This document shows, piece after piece, positions 5,352-6,611 of a DNA stretch of 6,611 nt. The notes under the pieces are model-generated. The model was not told the origin of the DNA. It saw only the letters and a program-made list of their open reading frames with translations, and made no database searches. The stretch's first letter is position 1, and each line of letters begins with the position of its first letter. The position numbers and the translations under genes are program-made. Origin of the DNA: Candidatus Woesearchaeota archaeon (GTDB lineage Archaea; Nanoarchaeota; Nanoarchaeia; Woesearchaeales; UBA11576); NCBI GenBank assembly GCA_013331125.1, contig DUGW01000200.1, positions 1 to 6,611 of the forward strand, in the 5' to 3' direction.

Positions 5352-6611
5352 TCAGAAAGACTCTGCATGCACCTTTTTGATGCCTTTACCAGCAAGTATC
5401 TTCCTGCAATCATCCACCAATGCCGGCATGCCGCAGATGAATACCTCTGCATCCTTATCGATATCCATGCTGTCCAGGTGGTCTGTCACCCGGCCTTTGA
5501 GATAACCTTCTGCCTCTTCCCTGCTTATTGTCGGCAGGTATCTTACACCGGAAGTCTCCAGCGCCCGGAATGAATCTTCATAATGGAGCTCATCCTTCTT
5601 CTTGGCTCCGTGCAGCACTGTCACTTTCCTTCCCTGTCCTGCTGCCTCTTCTGCCAGCCCGAGCATCGGTGTTATCCCTATGCCTGATCCTATCAGGTAG
5701 ACAGGTGTCTTGTTCCTGTCCACACTTTTGAGTGTGAATTCTCCCAGCGGCCCTTCGATCACTACCTTGTCCCCTTCCTTCATTCTCCATATCCTGCCTG
5801 TCGCGAGTCCGTCTTCTACCAGCTTGACTGCTATGGTGATCCTGCTGTCTCTCACATCCACAAGGGAGTATGCCCTGAATATCTCCGGCCTTTGGTTGAC
5901 CCTCAGCAATATGAACTGCCCTGCCTTTGCTGCGAAGCCTTCTTCAGCATCGCCTTTCTTGCTTTTCCTGACCTTGAATGTCAGTTCTTTCACGTCTTTC
6001 ATTGTCTTGGCACTGACCAGCTCTGCTGTGTGCCTTGGGAACACTGTCTTCTCGACTGGCTCGTCGCTCCTTGTTTGGATCCTGAGTGCTTTTGCCGGGC
6101 AGTGCTCTACGCATAGTCCGCACCTTATGCAGTCTTTGTGCTCCAGCTGCGAGCTCTCTCCTACTGCTCTTGGGCTTAGCTGCATCGGGCATACCCTTCC
6201 GCACTTTGCGCATTTCATGCATGTGGATGTGTCTAATGTCACTCTCTTGTCTGTCAGCATGGCCTTCTTCCCCATGCCCTGCTTCAGTCCTTGCTTGAGT
6301 CCTTGCTTAAGTCCTCGTCTCCAACCCCCTAGCATATACAGCAGTGTCTCCATCGTCCCCATCGGGCAGAATGTACACCAGCTCCTGGGCGAGTACAGCA
6401 CTCCGAAGACAAAGCCGATGACTGTGGTCACTGCGCATAGGGTCGCGAAGACGAATCCCCATGCCAGCCATGCTGTTAGGCCGTCATTCACGAAGAATAC
6501 TTTGTATGTCCTGAACATGAACAGTCCCATGAAGACTGTCAGGAACCCGTACCTGAACCAGGTGCTCTTGAATATCTTTGGTATCTTCTTGTATCTTGAT
6601 ATCGGTTTTAT
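5352..6611 (-). CDS. Membrane iron-sulfur flavoprotein oxidoreductase (NapH/CcoG-like plus ferredoxin plus FNR), 5' end missing
   Basis: The frame is open from base 6611 to the TGA at 5352-5354, giving 419 residues with no stop before the right edge. The ATG at 6530 is internal, because an in-frame membrane stretch (STWFRYGFLTVFMGLFMF) continues upstream. Counting from that ATG: membrane segment 18-46; a NapH/CcoG-type motif SWCTFCPMG (C52, C55); a GLKQ repeat at 73-84; two 4Fe-4S sites (C104-C107-C110-C114P and C134-C137-C140-C144P); then a ferredoxin-NAD(P)+ reductase-like module. That module has the FAD motif RAYSL (219-223), GPLGEF (260-265), the NAD(P) motif GSGIGITP (281-288) and FICGMP (364-369), ending in HAESF. 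All cofactor motifs look intact. It likely moves electrons between NAD(P)H and a membrane or ferredoxin partner; the acceptor is unknown. The partner fused to the FNR domain makes it unlike a simple FNR. Confidence 0.9.
   Translation of the reverse strand: MKPISRYKKIPKIFKSTWFRYGFLTVFMGLFMFRTYKVFFVNDGLTAWLAWGFVFATLCAVTTVIGFVFGVLYSPRSWCTFCPMGTMETLLYMLGGWRRGLKQGLKQGLKQGMGKKAMLTDKRVTLDTSTCMKCAKCGRVCPMQLSPRAVGESSQLEHKDCIRCGLCVEHCPAKALRIQTRSDEPVEKTVFPRHTAELVSAKTMKDVKELTFKVRKSKKGDAEEGFAAKAGQFILLRVNQRPEIFRAYSLVDVRDSRITIAVKLVEDGLATGRIWRMKEGDKVVIEGPLGEFTLKSVDRNKTPVYLIGSGIGITPMLGLAEEAAGQGRKVTVLHGAKKKDELHYEDSFRALETSGVRYLPTISREEAEGYLKGRVTDHLDSMDIDKDAEVFICGMPALVDDCRKILAGKGIKKVHAESF
6279..6317 (-). repeat. 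In-frame 12-base tandem repeat encoding (GLKQ)3
   Basis: Three near-identical 12-base units (6282-6293, 6294-6305, 6306-6317) differ by one to two bases. They encode GLKQ three times in the basic linker between the CxxCP motif and the first ferredoxin site of the flavoprotein. The unit length is a multiple of three, so slippage would keep the frame. Confidence 0.85.

Noticed and set aside
6528..6530. ATG as the start of the iron-sulfur flavoprotein
   Set aside because: The frame stays open to the window edge and the upstream residues form part of a membrane segment typical of the family.
1..6611. CRISPR arrays, tRNA genes, insertion sequences or attachment sites
   Set aside because: No spaced direct repeats, cloverleaf-like segments, transposase motifs or terminal inverted repeats were seen by eye.

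Overview
The window looks like a piece of an archaeal genome, possibly of the DPANN/Woesearchaeota kind. The evidence for archaea is the TTTATAAA-type TATA boxes placed about 45 bases before start codons, GGTGA Shine-Dalgarno sites, oligo-T terminators and heavy use of ATA and AGG codons. The phylum is a guess. Coding density is high, with seven protein genes. No tRNA, rRNA, CRISPR array or insertion sequence was seen, and no stretch over 300 bases lacks a gene.

Layout. (1) Bases 1-873, plus strand: the C-terminal seven-eighths of a bacterial-type ammonia-dependent asparagine synthetase (AsnA), cut by the left edge. (2) Bases 874-922: a short AT-rich gap where AsnA converges with the minus-strand genes, carrying T-runs on both strands. 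(3) Bases 923-3654, minus strand: four tightly spaced genes (gaps of 30, 41 and 37 bases), read in the order TraB/Tiki-like membrane protein, SPFH/band-7 protein, 71-residue membrane protein, EF-hand membrane protein. (4) Bases 3655-3756: a gap with a hairpin and a possible promoter. (5) Bases 3757-5245, minus strand: a hemerythrin-domain protein followed, with a 23-base overlap, by a membrane-anchored alpha/beta hydrolase. A good TATA box and Shine-Dalgarno site precede the hemerythrin gene. (6) Bases 5352-6611, minus strand: a membrane iron-sulfur/flavin oxidoreductase, cut by the right edge.

How the genes may work together. The four-gene cluster encodes three predicted membrane proteins plus an SPFH scaffold protein. 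By analogy with known SPFH-protease pairs (HflKC or prohibitin with FtsH, stomatin-like proteins with NfeD) it could be a membrane proteolysis or membrane-organising module. Its putative enzyme carries two GxxH motifs of the TraB/Tiki type, separated by two membrane segments and a long coiled coil, and has a twin-arginine-like motif inside the protein. This is the most unusual content of the window. The hemerythrin and the iron-sulfur/flavin reductase suggest handling or sensing of O2, NO or redox state. All functional links are inference from gene order and motifs; no database search was run.
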